Shown piece by piece: positions 6,195-13,333 of a stretch of DNA of 64,000 nt. Positions within the stretch are counted from its first letter, which is position 1. The number at the start of each line of letters is the position of its first letter. The notes beneath the pieces were generated by a model. That model was not told where the DNA came from, made no database searches, and was given only the letters and a program-made list of their open reading frames with translations. Made by a program: the position numbers and the translations under genes. The DNA is taken from the NCBI GenBank assembly GCA_041913905.1, contig JAYSEK010000001.1, forward strand, positions 1 to 64,000, read 5' to 3'. This DNA comes from Roseateles_B sp041913905 (GTDB lineage Bacteria; Pseudomonadota; Gammaproteobacteria; Burkholderiales; Burkholderiaceae_C).

Positions 6195-8066
6195 TCAGCA
6201 GGCTTGTCCCGGGGCTTGCGGCGCGTCCCAGCGCCGTCCTTCGGCCAGCCAGATCTCGTTGTGCGCGGCGCCAGCAGGCATCATGGGGAAGCAGTTTTCC
6301 TGGGCCGCCACCGCCACGTCGAGGAAGAACGGCCCGCTGGACGCCAGGCACTCGGCCAGGGCAGCGTCCAGCTCGGCCCGTTCGGTCACGCGGCGCGCCT
6401 GCCAACCGAAAGCACGGGCCAGGGCCACGAAGTCCGGCAGCGCTTCGGTGTAGCTGTGGCTGAGCCGGTTGCCGTGGATCAGCTGCTGCCACTGCCGCAC
6501 CATGCCCATGTAGCCGTTGTTGGACAGCACCAGCTTGACCGGCGTGCGGTGCTGTACCGCCGTGGACAGCTCCTGGATGTTCATCAGCACCGAGGCATCA
6601 CCGCTGACGCACACCACCAGCGCCTCCGGATGCGCGATCTGCGCGCCAATGGCCGCCGGCAGGCCGAAGCCCATGGTGCCGGCACCGCCCGAGCTGAGCC
6701 ATCGCCCCGGCGCCTCCGGCGCCAGGTACTGCGCAGCCCACATCTGGTGCTGGCCCACGTCGGTGGCGACGATGGCTTCGCGATGCAGCCGCTGCGCACA
6801 CGCCCGCAACTGCTGCTGCAGACTGCGCATCAGCGCCTGCGGCAGGATCACGTCGCTGCGGTCCTCGAAATCAAGACACTGCCGGGCCTGCCAAGTGGCG
6901 ATGCGGGACCACCACGGCTCCAGCAGCGCGCGCCGCACTGCGGCATCACCCGGGCCCCGCGCCTGCCATCCTGCCAACAGCAGGCGCAGGCTTTCGCCGC
7001 AGTCGCCCAGCAGCGCCACATCGGCTTTCACGACCTTGTCGATCGAGCGCGGGTCGATGTCCAGATGCACGATGCGAGCACCGGGGCAGAAGCCCTGCAG
7101 GCGCCCCGTCACACGGTCGTCGAATCGGGCGCCGACGCAGACCACCAGATCGGCCTCATGCATGGCCAGATTGGCTTCCAGCGTGCCGTGCATGCCCAGC
7201 ATGCCCAGGTTCTGCGGATCCTGCGCTGGGAATGCGCCCAGGCCCAGCAGGGTCAGCGTGCAAGGCGCCGCCGTGGCCCGCACCAGCTCGGCAAAGCGCG
7301 CACAGGCCACGGGGCCGGCGTTGATCAGGCCGCCACCGCCGTAAAACACCGGCCGGCGCGCCTGCGAAAGGAGGTCCAGCGCGGCAGCCACGCTCGACTC
7401 ATCGGCCGGCACCGTAGCCTGCCAGGGCTCCAGCGCAGGCAGCCAGGGTGCGCTGCGGGCCGGTCCGAGCCAGTGGGGCAAGGGCGTCAGCTGCACGTCC
7501 TTGGGCAGGTCCAGCAGCACGGGCCCGGGCCGGCCGCCCAGAGCGATGGCATGGGCCTTGACCACGGCGGCGCTGAGCGCCTCGGCGCTGCGGACCTGGT
7601 GGTTCCACTTGGTGACCGAGCGCGAGATGCCCAAGGCGTCGCACTCCTGGAATGCATCGGTCCCGATGGCCGTGGTGGCCACCTGGCCGCTGATGCACAG
7701 CACGGGGATGGAGTCGCACAAGGCGTCCAAGAGACCCGTGGTGGTGTTGCTCATGCCTGGCCCGGAGGTCACGAAGACCACGCCGACGCGGCCCGTCGTC
7801 CGCGCATAGCCCTCGGCCGCATGCACGGCCGCCTGCTCGTGCCGCACCAGCACGTGGCGCAGCCGGGGCTCGGCGTGCAGCGCATCGTAGAGCGGCAGCA
7901 CGGCCCCGCCCGGATAGCCGAATACGGTGTCCACGCCCAGGCTCAGAAGGGTCTCGATCAGGGCGGCGGCCCCATTGAAGGCGGGCGCTGCGGCAGCCGC
8001 CGCAGGGGCGGCTGGCGATTCGTTGACCGGTGGCAGCAGCCGGGCGGAGGCAAGCGGAGCGTTCAT
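6195..8066 (-). CDS. acetolactate synthase large-subunit type, thiamine diphosphate enzyme
   Basis: A 623-residue ThDP-dependent enzyme of the acetohydroxyacid synthase family. It has the N-terminal GYPGGAVLPLYD with the catalytic Glu in RHEQAAVHAAEGYAR, the FAD-associated middle domain (MLGMHGTLEANLA, GARFDDRVTG), and the ThDP motif GDASVLMNIQEL followed by NNGYMGMVRQWQ. A 30-residue Ala/Pro-rich N-terminal extension precedes the conserved part. No small regulatory subunit (IlvH/IlvN) is next to it, and it is transcribed divergently from an Lrp/AsnC regulator. It is therefore likely an additional, separately regulated IlvB-type enzyme rather than the main ilvBH pair. Acetolactate or acetohydroxybutyrate formation is inferred. 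Confidence 0.85.
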   Translation of the reverse strand: MNAPLASARLLPPVNESPAAPAAAAAAPAFNGAAALIETLLSLGVDTVFGYPGGAVLPLYDALHAEPRLRHVLVRHEQAAVHAAEGYARTTGRVGVVFVTSGPGMSNTTTGLLDALCDSIPVLCISGQVATTAIGTDAFQECDALGISRSVTKWNHQVRSAEALSAAVVKAHAIALGGRPGPVLLDLPKDVQLTPLPHWLGPARSAPWLPALEPWQATVPADESSVAAALDLLSQARRPVFYGGGGLINAGPVACARFAELVRATAAPCTLTLLGLGAFPAQDPQNLGMLGMHGTLEANLAMHEADLVVCVGARFDDRVTGRLQGFCPGARIVHLDIDPRSIDKVVKADVALLGDCGESLRLLLAGWQARGPGDAAVRRALLEPWWSRIATWQARQCLDFEDRSDVILPQALMRSLQQQLRACAQRLHREAIVATDVGQHQMWAAQYLAPEAPGRWLSSGGAGTMGFGLPAAIGAQIAHPEALVVCVSGDASVLMNIQELSTAVQHRTPVKLVLSNNGYMGMVRQWQQLIHGNRLSHSYTEALPDFVALARAFGWQARRVTERAELDAALAECLASSGPFFLDVAVAAQENCFPMMPAGAAHNEIWLAEGRRWDAPQAPGQAC

Positions 8067-8165
8067 GCCCGCAGTGTCCGGCAGTCAGCACAGGAATACT
8101 TGCCGTATTTTCGCCAGACAAAGCTATATTCAGCAAATTTTCCCTCAGTAAGATAAATTCACAGA
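8067..8165. promoter_or_regulatory. divergent AT-rich control region between ilvB-type gene and lrp-type gene
   Basis: The 99-base intergenic region is markedly AT-richer than its surroundings at 8095-8165. It contains a dyad AATAC-N5-GTATT (8095-8109) and runs such as CAAATTTTCC and GATAAATTC, of the kind bound by Lrp/AsnC regulators. It must hold the promoters of both divergent genes. Confidence 0.55.
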
Positions 8166-8639
8166 ATGAAGCTCGACAAATTCGACATCGCCATCTTGTC
8201 CGAGCTGCAAAAGGACGCCCGCAAAAGCCTGCAGGAGATCAGTCAGGCCGTAGGGCTCAGCACCTCGCCCTGCTGGACGCGCATCAAGCGGATGGAGCAG
8301 GCCGGCGTGATCGAGGGCTATTCGGTCCGGGTGAATCCGGCGGCCATCGGCCTGGGCGACACGGTGATCGTCCACGTGACCCTGGACAGCCATTCCGACG
8401 AGGCGCTGTTCGAGTTCGGCCGCGCGCTGGAACAGATCCCGGAAGTGCTGGAAGCCTTTCTGGTCTCGGGCGACTACGACTACTACGTGCGCATCGCCGT
8501 GGCCGACACGCGGGACTACGAACGCCTGCTGCGCGAGCGGCTCTACAAGATTCCCGGCATCCGGCACAGCAAGTCCAGCTTCGTGCTGCGCCAGCTCAAG
8601 CAGAGCCAGCTGCCGCTGCAGCGTTGGACGGATCGCTGA
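8166..8639 (+). CDS. Lrp/AsnC family transcriptional regulator
   Basis: A 157-residue regulator with an N-terminal winged helix (LDKFDIAILSELQKDARKS, recognition helix around STSPCWTRIKRME) and a C-terminal RAM ligand-binding domain (residues about 65-145; SGDYDYYVRIAV is the usual core strand). These proteins form octamers and sense amino acids. Divergent transcription from an acetolactate synthase gene strongly suggests it controls that gene in response to a branched-chain or related amino acid. Length and domain order are normal. Confidence 0.92.
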   Translation: MKLDKFDIAILSELQKDARKSLQEISQAVGLSTSPCWTRIKRMEQAGVIEGYSVRVNPAAIGLGDTVIVHVTLDSHSDEALFEFGRALEQIPEVLEAFLVSGDYDYYVRIAVADTRDYERLLRERLYKIPGIRHSKSSFVLRQLKQSQLPLQRWTDR

Positions 8640-8660
8640 ACGCCGTACAGTCCAGGCAAG

Positions 8661-8693
8661 AAAAAACCGCCTGCCCCGGCGAGGGGCGGCGGT
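8661..8693 (-). terminator. rho-independent terminator of the small Lys-rich gene
   Basis: A GC-rich hairpin (ACCGCC..GCCCC / GGGGC..GGCGGT) is followed on the minus strand by six Ts. It ends the transcript of the 8734-9039 gene and may also stop the converging regulator transcript. Confidence 0.75.
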
Positions 8694-8733
8694 CTGTACG
8701 GGGGACGGCGCTGCCGGCGCCTGCCGTCCAGGC

Positions 8734-9039
8734 TCAGTGCAGGGCCTTGCCGTGCTTGTGGCTGGCCTTGACCTTGGCATGCGCGGCCGCCTTGTGCGGC
8801 TTGCCGGCAGCCTTCTTGCCCGACTTCTTCGTGGCCTTCTTGCCGGCGGCAGCCGACTTCTTGTGAGGCTTCTTGGCCTTCAGAGCCGGCTGCTGCAAAG
8901 GCTGGCCCGCCACGGCCGGAGCCATGGCTGGCTGCGGCGTCACCACAGGAGCGGCTGGCTGCACCGTACCCTGGAATTGTTGGGCCAGCGCTGGCATGGC
9001 CAGCAAGCTGGCGAGACTGAGGGTCAGGATGCTTTTCAT
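8734..9039 (-). CDS. small exported Lys/Ala/His-rich protein
   Basis: A 101-residue protein with a clear signal peptide (MKSILTLSLASLLAMPALAQ, cleavage after ALA). A Pro/Val/Gln-rich linker follows, then a highly basic tail of repeated KK, AK and HK motifs from about residue 54 to the end. No domain is recognised. Composition resembles histone-H1-like or nucleoid-associated tails, but the signal peptide points to the periplasm or outside. It could bind anionic polymers such as extracellular DNA, LPS or polysaccharide; that is inference. A strong terminator follows the gene. Confidence 0.7.
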   Translation of the reverse strand: MKSILTLSLASLLAMPALAQQFQGTVQPAAPVVTPQPAMAPAVAGQPLQQPALKAKKPHKKSAAAGKKATKKSGKKAAGKPHKAAAHAKVKASHKHGKALH

Positions 9040-9086
9040 AGGCGGATTTCAATCAAGGGGCTTGGGCGGAGTCTACGTCCAGTCCT

Positions 9087-9935
9087 TCACTCGAACAGGC
9101 CTTGACGCAGCCATTTTGTTGCCACCCATTTCTCCCCCTCCAGCACCGGCGAACCGCCGTGCAGGCTGAGGGTCGAAGGGTCCGGCTGGCCATAGCTGAA
9201 GAACACGGCATTGCCCTTCACCGGCGTCACTTCCAGGCGGCTTTCCGGGAAGATGGTGCCACCGCCCCGGCACGGCGTATTGAGGTACATCACCAGCGTG
9301 CCCACCCGCTGCCCGCCCCGCTTCAGGATGGCAGGGGTGCTGGCGTGGTAGGGATCGAAGTAGTCGTAATGCGGCAGGTACTCGGCACCCGGCCTGTAGC
9401 GCAACACCTGCAGACCCTCGCCGTTCTCGACCGGCCAGTTCAGCAAGGCGGCGATGCGCGCCTCGATGCGCCTGCAAAGCTCGCTTTCGCCGCGCTCGAA
9501 GAACATGCCGTCGCTGGTCCGCGCCGTGTTGACCTCACTGCCGTCGACCGCCACCGCCACCGTCTCCGAACGGGCCAGGCGGTCCCGGCTCTGCGCCACC
9601 AAGGCATCGCACTCCTCGTGCGAGAGCAAGTCACCGAAGAGCACGATGCGCGGATGCGCCAGCGTCAGCAGCACCTTGACGTCGCGGTCCAGGGCGCGGA
9701 TCACCGTGGGCTGCCCGCTCAGATCGGGCTCGGGCAGCGACTCGGCGAAGGGCTTGCCGGCGCGCCGCGCCTCTTCCTTCTGATGGGTCTGGAAGACCTG
9801 GGCAAAGGCGTTCCTGGCGACTTGCTCATCCCAGCCGCTTTCGACCATGGCCTGCAGGATTTTTTCACCGGACACGCCGGCCCGGATCTGCTCCGTGATC
9901 CAGCGGCACAACTCGGGGGAAGCAGCTTGCCCCAT
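9087..9935 (-). CDS. 2OG-Fe(II) oxygenase, prolyl 4-hydroxylase alpha-subunit type
   Basis: A 282-residue protein with a C-terminal prolyl-4-hydroxylase domain. The iron-binding HxD is in YLPHYDYFDPY, the distal His in LSLHGGSPV, and the 2-oxoglutarate Lys in KWVATKWL. The N-terminal 80 residues form a small helical domain (ELCRWITEQIRAGVSGEKIL) found before this catalytic domain in many proteobacteria. An AAGGAG site just upstream of the ATG at 9935 fixes the start. The hydroxylated substrate, peptidyl-proline or a small molecule, is unknown. It lies 17 bases after yaaA and is probably co-transcribed with it. Confidence 0.88.
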   Translation of the reverse strand: MGQAASPELCRWITEQIRAGVSGEKILQAMVESGWDEQVARNAFAQVFQTHQKEEARRAGKPFAESLPEPDLSGQPTVIRALDRDVKVLLTLAHPRIVLFGDLLSHEECDALVAQSRDRLARSETVAVAVDGSEVNTARTSDGMFFERGESELCRRIEARIAALLNWPVENGEGLQVLRYRPGAEYLPHYDYFDPYHASTPAILKRGGQRVGTLVMYLNTPCRGGGTIFPESRLEVTPVKGNAVFFSYGQPDPSTLSLHGGSPVLEGEKWVATKWLRQGLFE

Positions 9936-9952
9936 CTTCGACTCCTTGACTG

Positions 9953-10732
9953 TCAGCGCTTGCGGCGGAACACCAGCCGTTCGGGTGTGGAGGCCTCGGC
10001 CGCGAAGCCGTAGCCGTCCACCGCGAAGTCCTTCAGCCCCTCGGGCCGGTCCACGCCCTGCTCGATGCAATAGCGCGCCATCAGGCCCCGTGCCCGCTTG
10101 GCAAAGAAGCTGATGATCTTGTAGCCGCTGCCCTTCCAGTCCTCGAACTGGCAGTCGATCACCCGAGGGTGCAGCAGCGGCCTGTCGGCCGCCTTGAAGT
10201 ACTCCTGGGAGGCCAGGTTCACGATGACGGGCACATGCGAGGCTGCAGCGCGGGCGTTGAGATGCTCGGCGATGCGATCGCCCCAAAAGGCGTAGAGATT
10301 GCGCCCGCGTGCCGTGGCCAGGCCGGTGCCCATTTCAAGACGGTAGGGCTGCATGCGGTCCAGGGGGCGCAGCACGCCGTAGAGCCCCGAGAGGATCAGC
10401 AGATGATCCTGCGCCCAGCGCAGCTGATGGAGGCTCAGGCTCTTGGCGTCCAGCCCGTCGTACACGTCGCCATTGAAGGCCAGCACGGCAGGCTTGCTGT
10501 TCTCGGGCGTGAAGCGCGGCTCCCAGGCCTGGTAGCGCGCCACGTTCAGCGCGGCCAGGGCGTCGGACAGGTCCATCAGCCGCGCGATGTCGGCCTGCGA
10601 CTGCTGCCGCAGCACCTCGATCAGGGCGATCGAATCGGGGATGAACTGAGGCTCGGTGGCCAGGGCGTCGACGGCTGGCGATACCGGGCTTTCATAGTCC
10701 AGGGATTTCGCGGGCGAGAGCAGGAAGAGCAT
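9953..10732 (-). CDS. yaaA: peroxide stress protein YaaA (DUF328)
   Basis: A 259-residue YaaA-family protein. It begins MLFLLSPAKSLDYE, the family hallmark, and carries the conserved FNGDVYDGLDA, ILSGLYGVLRPLDRMQPYRLEMGT and NLYAFWG segments. YaaA limits intracellular iron and oxidative DNA damage during hydrogen peroxide stress. The ATG at 10732 starts the conserved domain directly; the open frame further upstream adds 14 unconserved residues. The iron-dependent oxygenase downstream makes an iron or oxidative-stress theme plausible. Confidence 0.93.
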   Translation of the reverse strand: MLFLLSPAKSLDYESPVSPAVDALATEPQFIPDSIALIEVLRQQSQADIARLMDLSDALAALNVARYQAWEPRFTPENSKPAVLAFNGDVYDGLDAKSLSLHQLRWAQDHLLILSGLYGVLRPLDRMQPYRLEMGTGLATARGRNLYAFWGDRIAEHLNARAAASHVPVIVNLASQEYFKAADRPLLHPRVIDCQFEDWKGSGYKIISFFAKRARGLMARYCIEQGVDRPEGLKDFAVDGYGFAAEASTPERLVFRRKR

Positions 10733-10796
10733 GGATCGGGAAGCGGGCGATGGGGTCAGGTGATGACCCTGCATTGTGTCGCAGCGCCAATGACAA

Positions 10797-10820
10797 GGCC
10801 CGCTGCGCGGGCAGCGGGCC
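10797..10820 (-). terminator. probable terminator after tolC
   Basis: A perfect 10-bp stem (GGCCCGCTGC / GCAGCGGGCC) with a 4-base loop lies 28 bases past the tolC stop. The T tract is poor (TTGT), so it may be a rho-assisted or weak intrinsic terminator. Confidence 0.5.
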
Positions 10821-10847
10821 TGTGCTGTGCCGTGCGGGCGCCGGCGC

Positions 10848-12227
10848 TTACTTGGCCAGCAGCGCGTTGACGGCGGCGAGGTCCTCCGGGCGCAGCTGGC
10901 CCGAGGCCTGGCGCAGCTTCAGGCTGTTGAGCACCACGTCGTAGCGGGCCTTGGCCAGGTCGCGCTGGGTCGAGTAGAGCTGGGTCTGGGCGTTCAGCAC
11001 GTCCAGGTTGACCCGCACGCCCAGCTTGTAGCCCAGCTGCGTGGCTTCCAGGGCCAGCTTGGTCGAAGCCTCGGCGGCCTCGTAGGCCTTCACCTGGGCG
11101 CGCAGCGACTGCACGCCGAAGAAGGCGCGCTTGGTGGCTTCGGCGATGCTGCGACGGGCGAAGTCCAGGTCATTGCGGGACTTCTCCTCCAGCTTCAGCG
11201 TTTCCTTGATGCGGTTGTCGTTGTAGCCGCCGGTATAGAGCGGGATGTTGAATTCCAGCCCCACCTTGGCCTGGCGGGTGCTGCCGGGGATCTGCACATC
11301 GCCGCGGTTGTTGACCACGCCCAGCGAGCCGTTGGCGTCCACCGTCGGGCCGTTGGCCGCCTTGGCCTTTTCCGTCTCCAGGCGGGCCACTTCGAGGCCC
11401 AGCTGGGCCTTGCGGATCACCGGATGCTGTTCGGCCTGACTGACCCAGGTCTCGACCTGGTCCGACGCCAGGGCCGGCAGCGCGACCGGCTGAGCCAGCG
11501 GCTTGGGATCGACGCCTACGCGACCGACGATCTGGTCCAGCGTGACCTGCTTGACGCGCAGGTCGTTGTCGGCGGCCAGCTCCTGGGCGGTGGCCAGGTC
11601 GTAGCGGGCCTGGGCTTCACGCGTGTCGGTGATGGTGGCGGTGCCCACCTCGAAATTGCGCTTGGCGGAGGCCAGTTGCTCAGAGATGGCCTTCTTGTTG
11701 GCCTGGGCGGTCGCCAGGGTGTCGCGCGCAGCCAGCACGTCGAAATAGGCCTGGGACACGCGGACGATCAGGTCTTGCTCGGCGGCCTCCAGGTCGGCCC
11801 GGGCCACCCCCAGGCCGCGCTGGGCCTGCTCGATGGTGACGCGGTTGCCTCGGTTGTAGACCGAGTATTTCGCGCTGAGGCCCAGCTGCGTCGCGGTGGC
11901 GTTCATGGTGGCCGCCGGCATCTGGGCCGGGCCGGCCGCCGTCATCGTGCCATAGCTGGGCGTGTGGGTCTGGGTCTTGGAGACGCTGCCGCCTGCACCC
12001 AGGGTCGGGCGGGCCAGCGCGTCCGCCTGGCCGGCCTTGAACTCGGCTGACTCCGCCTGCGCACGGGCCGCCAGGTAGGTGGCGTCATAGGCGCGCGCTG
12101 CGTCGTAGAGCTCCTGCAGGCTCTGGGCTTGAGCCATCGACACCCCGCCCAACAGCAGGCCCAGGGTGGCGGCCAGGACACTGGTCCGCGGACGCAAAGA
12201 GGAAGAGAGTCGATGATCAGCAGCCAT
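10848..12227 (-). CDS. tolC: TolC family outer membrane channel protein
   Basis: A 459-residue outer membrane efflux protein. A signal peptide (TSVLAATLGLLLGGVSMAQA) precedes two repeated OEP domains of long alpha-helical hairpins with beta-barrel strands, for example YSVYNRGNRVTIEQAQ and FNIPLYTGGYNDNRIKE. The ATG at 12227 is preceded by AAGGA at good spacing; a TTG at 12245 is also in frame but not needed. It forms the trimeric exit duct for RND and other pumps. It ends a colinear run that begins with tetR and the RND pump genes, so it is probably the outer membrane partner of that pump. Confidence 0.93.
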   Translation of the reverse strand: MAADHRLSSSLRPRTSVLAATLGLLLGGVSMAQAQSLQELYDAARAYDATYLAARAQAESAEFKAGQADALARPTLGAGGSVSKTQTHTPSYGTMTAAGPAQMPAATMNATATQLGLSAKYSVYNRGNRVTIEQAQRGLGVARADLEAAEQDLIVRVSQAYFDVLAARDTLATAQANKKAISEQLASAKRNFEVGTATITDTREAQARYDLATAQELAADNDLRVKQVTLDQIVGRVGVDPKPLAQPVALPALASDQVETWVSQAEQHPVIRKAQLGLEVARLETEKAKAANGPTVDANGSLGVVNNRGDVQIPGSTRQAKVGLEFNIPLYTGGYNDNRIKETLKLEEKSRNDLDFARRSIAEATKRAFFGVQSLRAQVKAYEAAEASTKLALEATQLGYKLGVRVNLDVLNAQTQLYSTQRDLAKARYDVVLNSLKLRQASGQLRPEDLAAVNALLAK

Positions 12228-12272
12228 GAAGCATCCTTGCAGCAATGGTTTTGATGGTTGTTCGGTCGGTAT

Positions 12273-12614
12273 TCAGTATCGAGGCAACGCGGGGTCCACC
12301 TGCACGGACCAGGCATCGATGCCGCCGGCGAGGTTATAGACGGAATCGAAGCCCCGGGCCGAAAGAAATGCGACGACCTGCAGACTTCGCACCCCGTGAT
12401 GGCAATAACAGACGATGGCCCGTTCGGCCGCCAGCTCGCCGAGCCGGGCCGGCACCTCGTTCATGGGGATGTGCAGCCAGTCCACGTCGGGCAGTCGCAG
12501 CGCGACCTGCGAGACCTCCCAGTCCTCGCGGACGTCCAGCAGCAGTGGGCGCCCCAGGGGCGCCATCTCGGCCAGCCACGCCGGGAACTCGGTGGGCGGC
12601 AGTTGCCAGGCCAT
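12273..12614 (-). CDS. rhodanese-like domain protein
   Basis: A 113-residue single-domain rhodanese. The active-site loop CYCHHGVRS contains the catalytic Cys, and the flanking LLDVREDWEV and FDSVYNLAGGIDAWS segments are typical. It likely transfers sulfane sulfur to an unidentified acceptor. It starts 5 bases after pcm ends and lies just before tolC; this trio is a recurring arrangement in betaproteobacteria, though why a rhodanese accompanies an efflux channel is not known. Confidence 0.9.
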   Translation of the reverse strand: MAWQLPPTEFPAWLAEMAPLGRPLLLDVREDWEVSQVALRLPDVDWLHIPMNEVPARLGELAAERAIVCYCHHGVRSLQVVAFLSARGFDSVYNLAGGIDAWSVQVDPALPRY

Positions 12615-12619
12615 GCCGA

Positions 12620-13273
12620 TCAGAAGCTGAAGGCCGGGCGGGATTCGAAGCCCGGCAGGCGCTGGGCCACGGTGTCGAAGAGTTCGGTGGTGTGGAACTC
12701 CTTCTCGCTCACGCGGCGCACCAGCATGGCACGCATCACCGGGTCCTCGCCGACGATGCCCAGCAGGCGGCCTCCCACCTTGAGCTGGTCCAGCAGCACC
12801 TGCGGCAGCTCGGCCACCGAGCCCGAGAGCACGATGGCGTCGAAAGGCGCGTCGCCGGGGGCGCCCTGGCGGCCGTCCGACTCACGCACGTGGACGTTGG
12901 ACAGGCCGGCGCGGCGCAGCTTTTCCGCGGCGGCACGGGCCAGCTCGGCGTCGGCTTCCAGGCTCACCACGGCATGCGCCTTGTGGGCCATCAGGGCCGT
13001 CAAATAGCCGATGCCGGTGCCGATCTCCAGCACCTTGTCGCCCGGCTGCAGCTGCAGTTCCTGCAGGAGGCGGGCCTCCACACGAGGTGCCAGCGCACGG
13101 CGACCGCCGCCCAGGGGCAGCTCGGTGTCGGTGAAGGCCAGCGAGCGCAGTTCGGCCGGAACGAAATCCTCGCGCCGCACGCTGCCCAGCAGGGCCAGGA
13201 CGCTCCCATCCAGCACATCCCAGGGACGGATCTGCTGTTCGATCATATTGAAGCGGGCTTGTTCGAAATTCAT
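12620..13273 (-). CDS. pcm: protein-L-isoaspartate O-methyltransferase family protein
   Basis: A 217-residue SAM-dependent methyltransferase related to PIMT. It shows the SAM-binding motif VLEIGTGIGYLTALMA and the N-terminal RFNMIEQQIRPWDVLD segment of the betaproteobacterial branch. The usual PIMT substrate motif around GxxISQP is replaced by LPLGGGRRALAPRVEARLL, so genuine isoaspartyl repair activity is doubtful. The C-terminal FHTTELFDT is shared by this branch. Its operon position next to the rhodanese and tolC is conserved in the group. Confidence 0.82.
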   Translation of the reverse strand: MNFEQARFNMIEQQIRPWDVLDGSVLALLGSVRREDFVPAELRSLAFTDTELPLGGGRRALAPRVEARLLQELQLQPGDKVLEIGTGIGYLTALMAHKAHAVVSLEADAELARAAAEKLRRAGLSNVHVRESDGRQGAPGDAPFDAIVLSGSVAELPQVLLDQLKVGGRLLGIVGEDPVMRAMLVRRVSEKEFHTTELFDTVAQRLPGFESRPAFSF

Positions 13274-13333
13274 GGCAATGCTCAGCGTTTCATCAGGGGA
13301 GCTCGCCGGGGTGTCCGGCGCAACCCGGGCATT

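Noticed and set aside
6180..6201. Hairpin over the end of the acetolactate synthase gene as a terminator
   Set aside because: An 8-bp stem exists, but it includes the stop codon and has no T tract in the direction of transcription.
6141..8156. 671-codon plus-strand frame opposite the acetolactate synthase gene
   Set aside because: It has antisense composition without domains; the minus strand encodes a complete ThDP enzyme.
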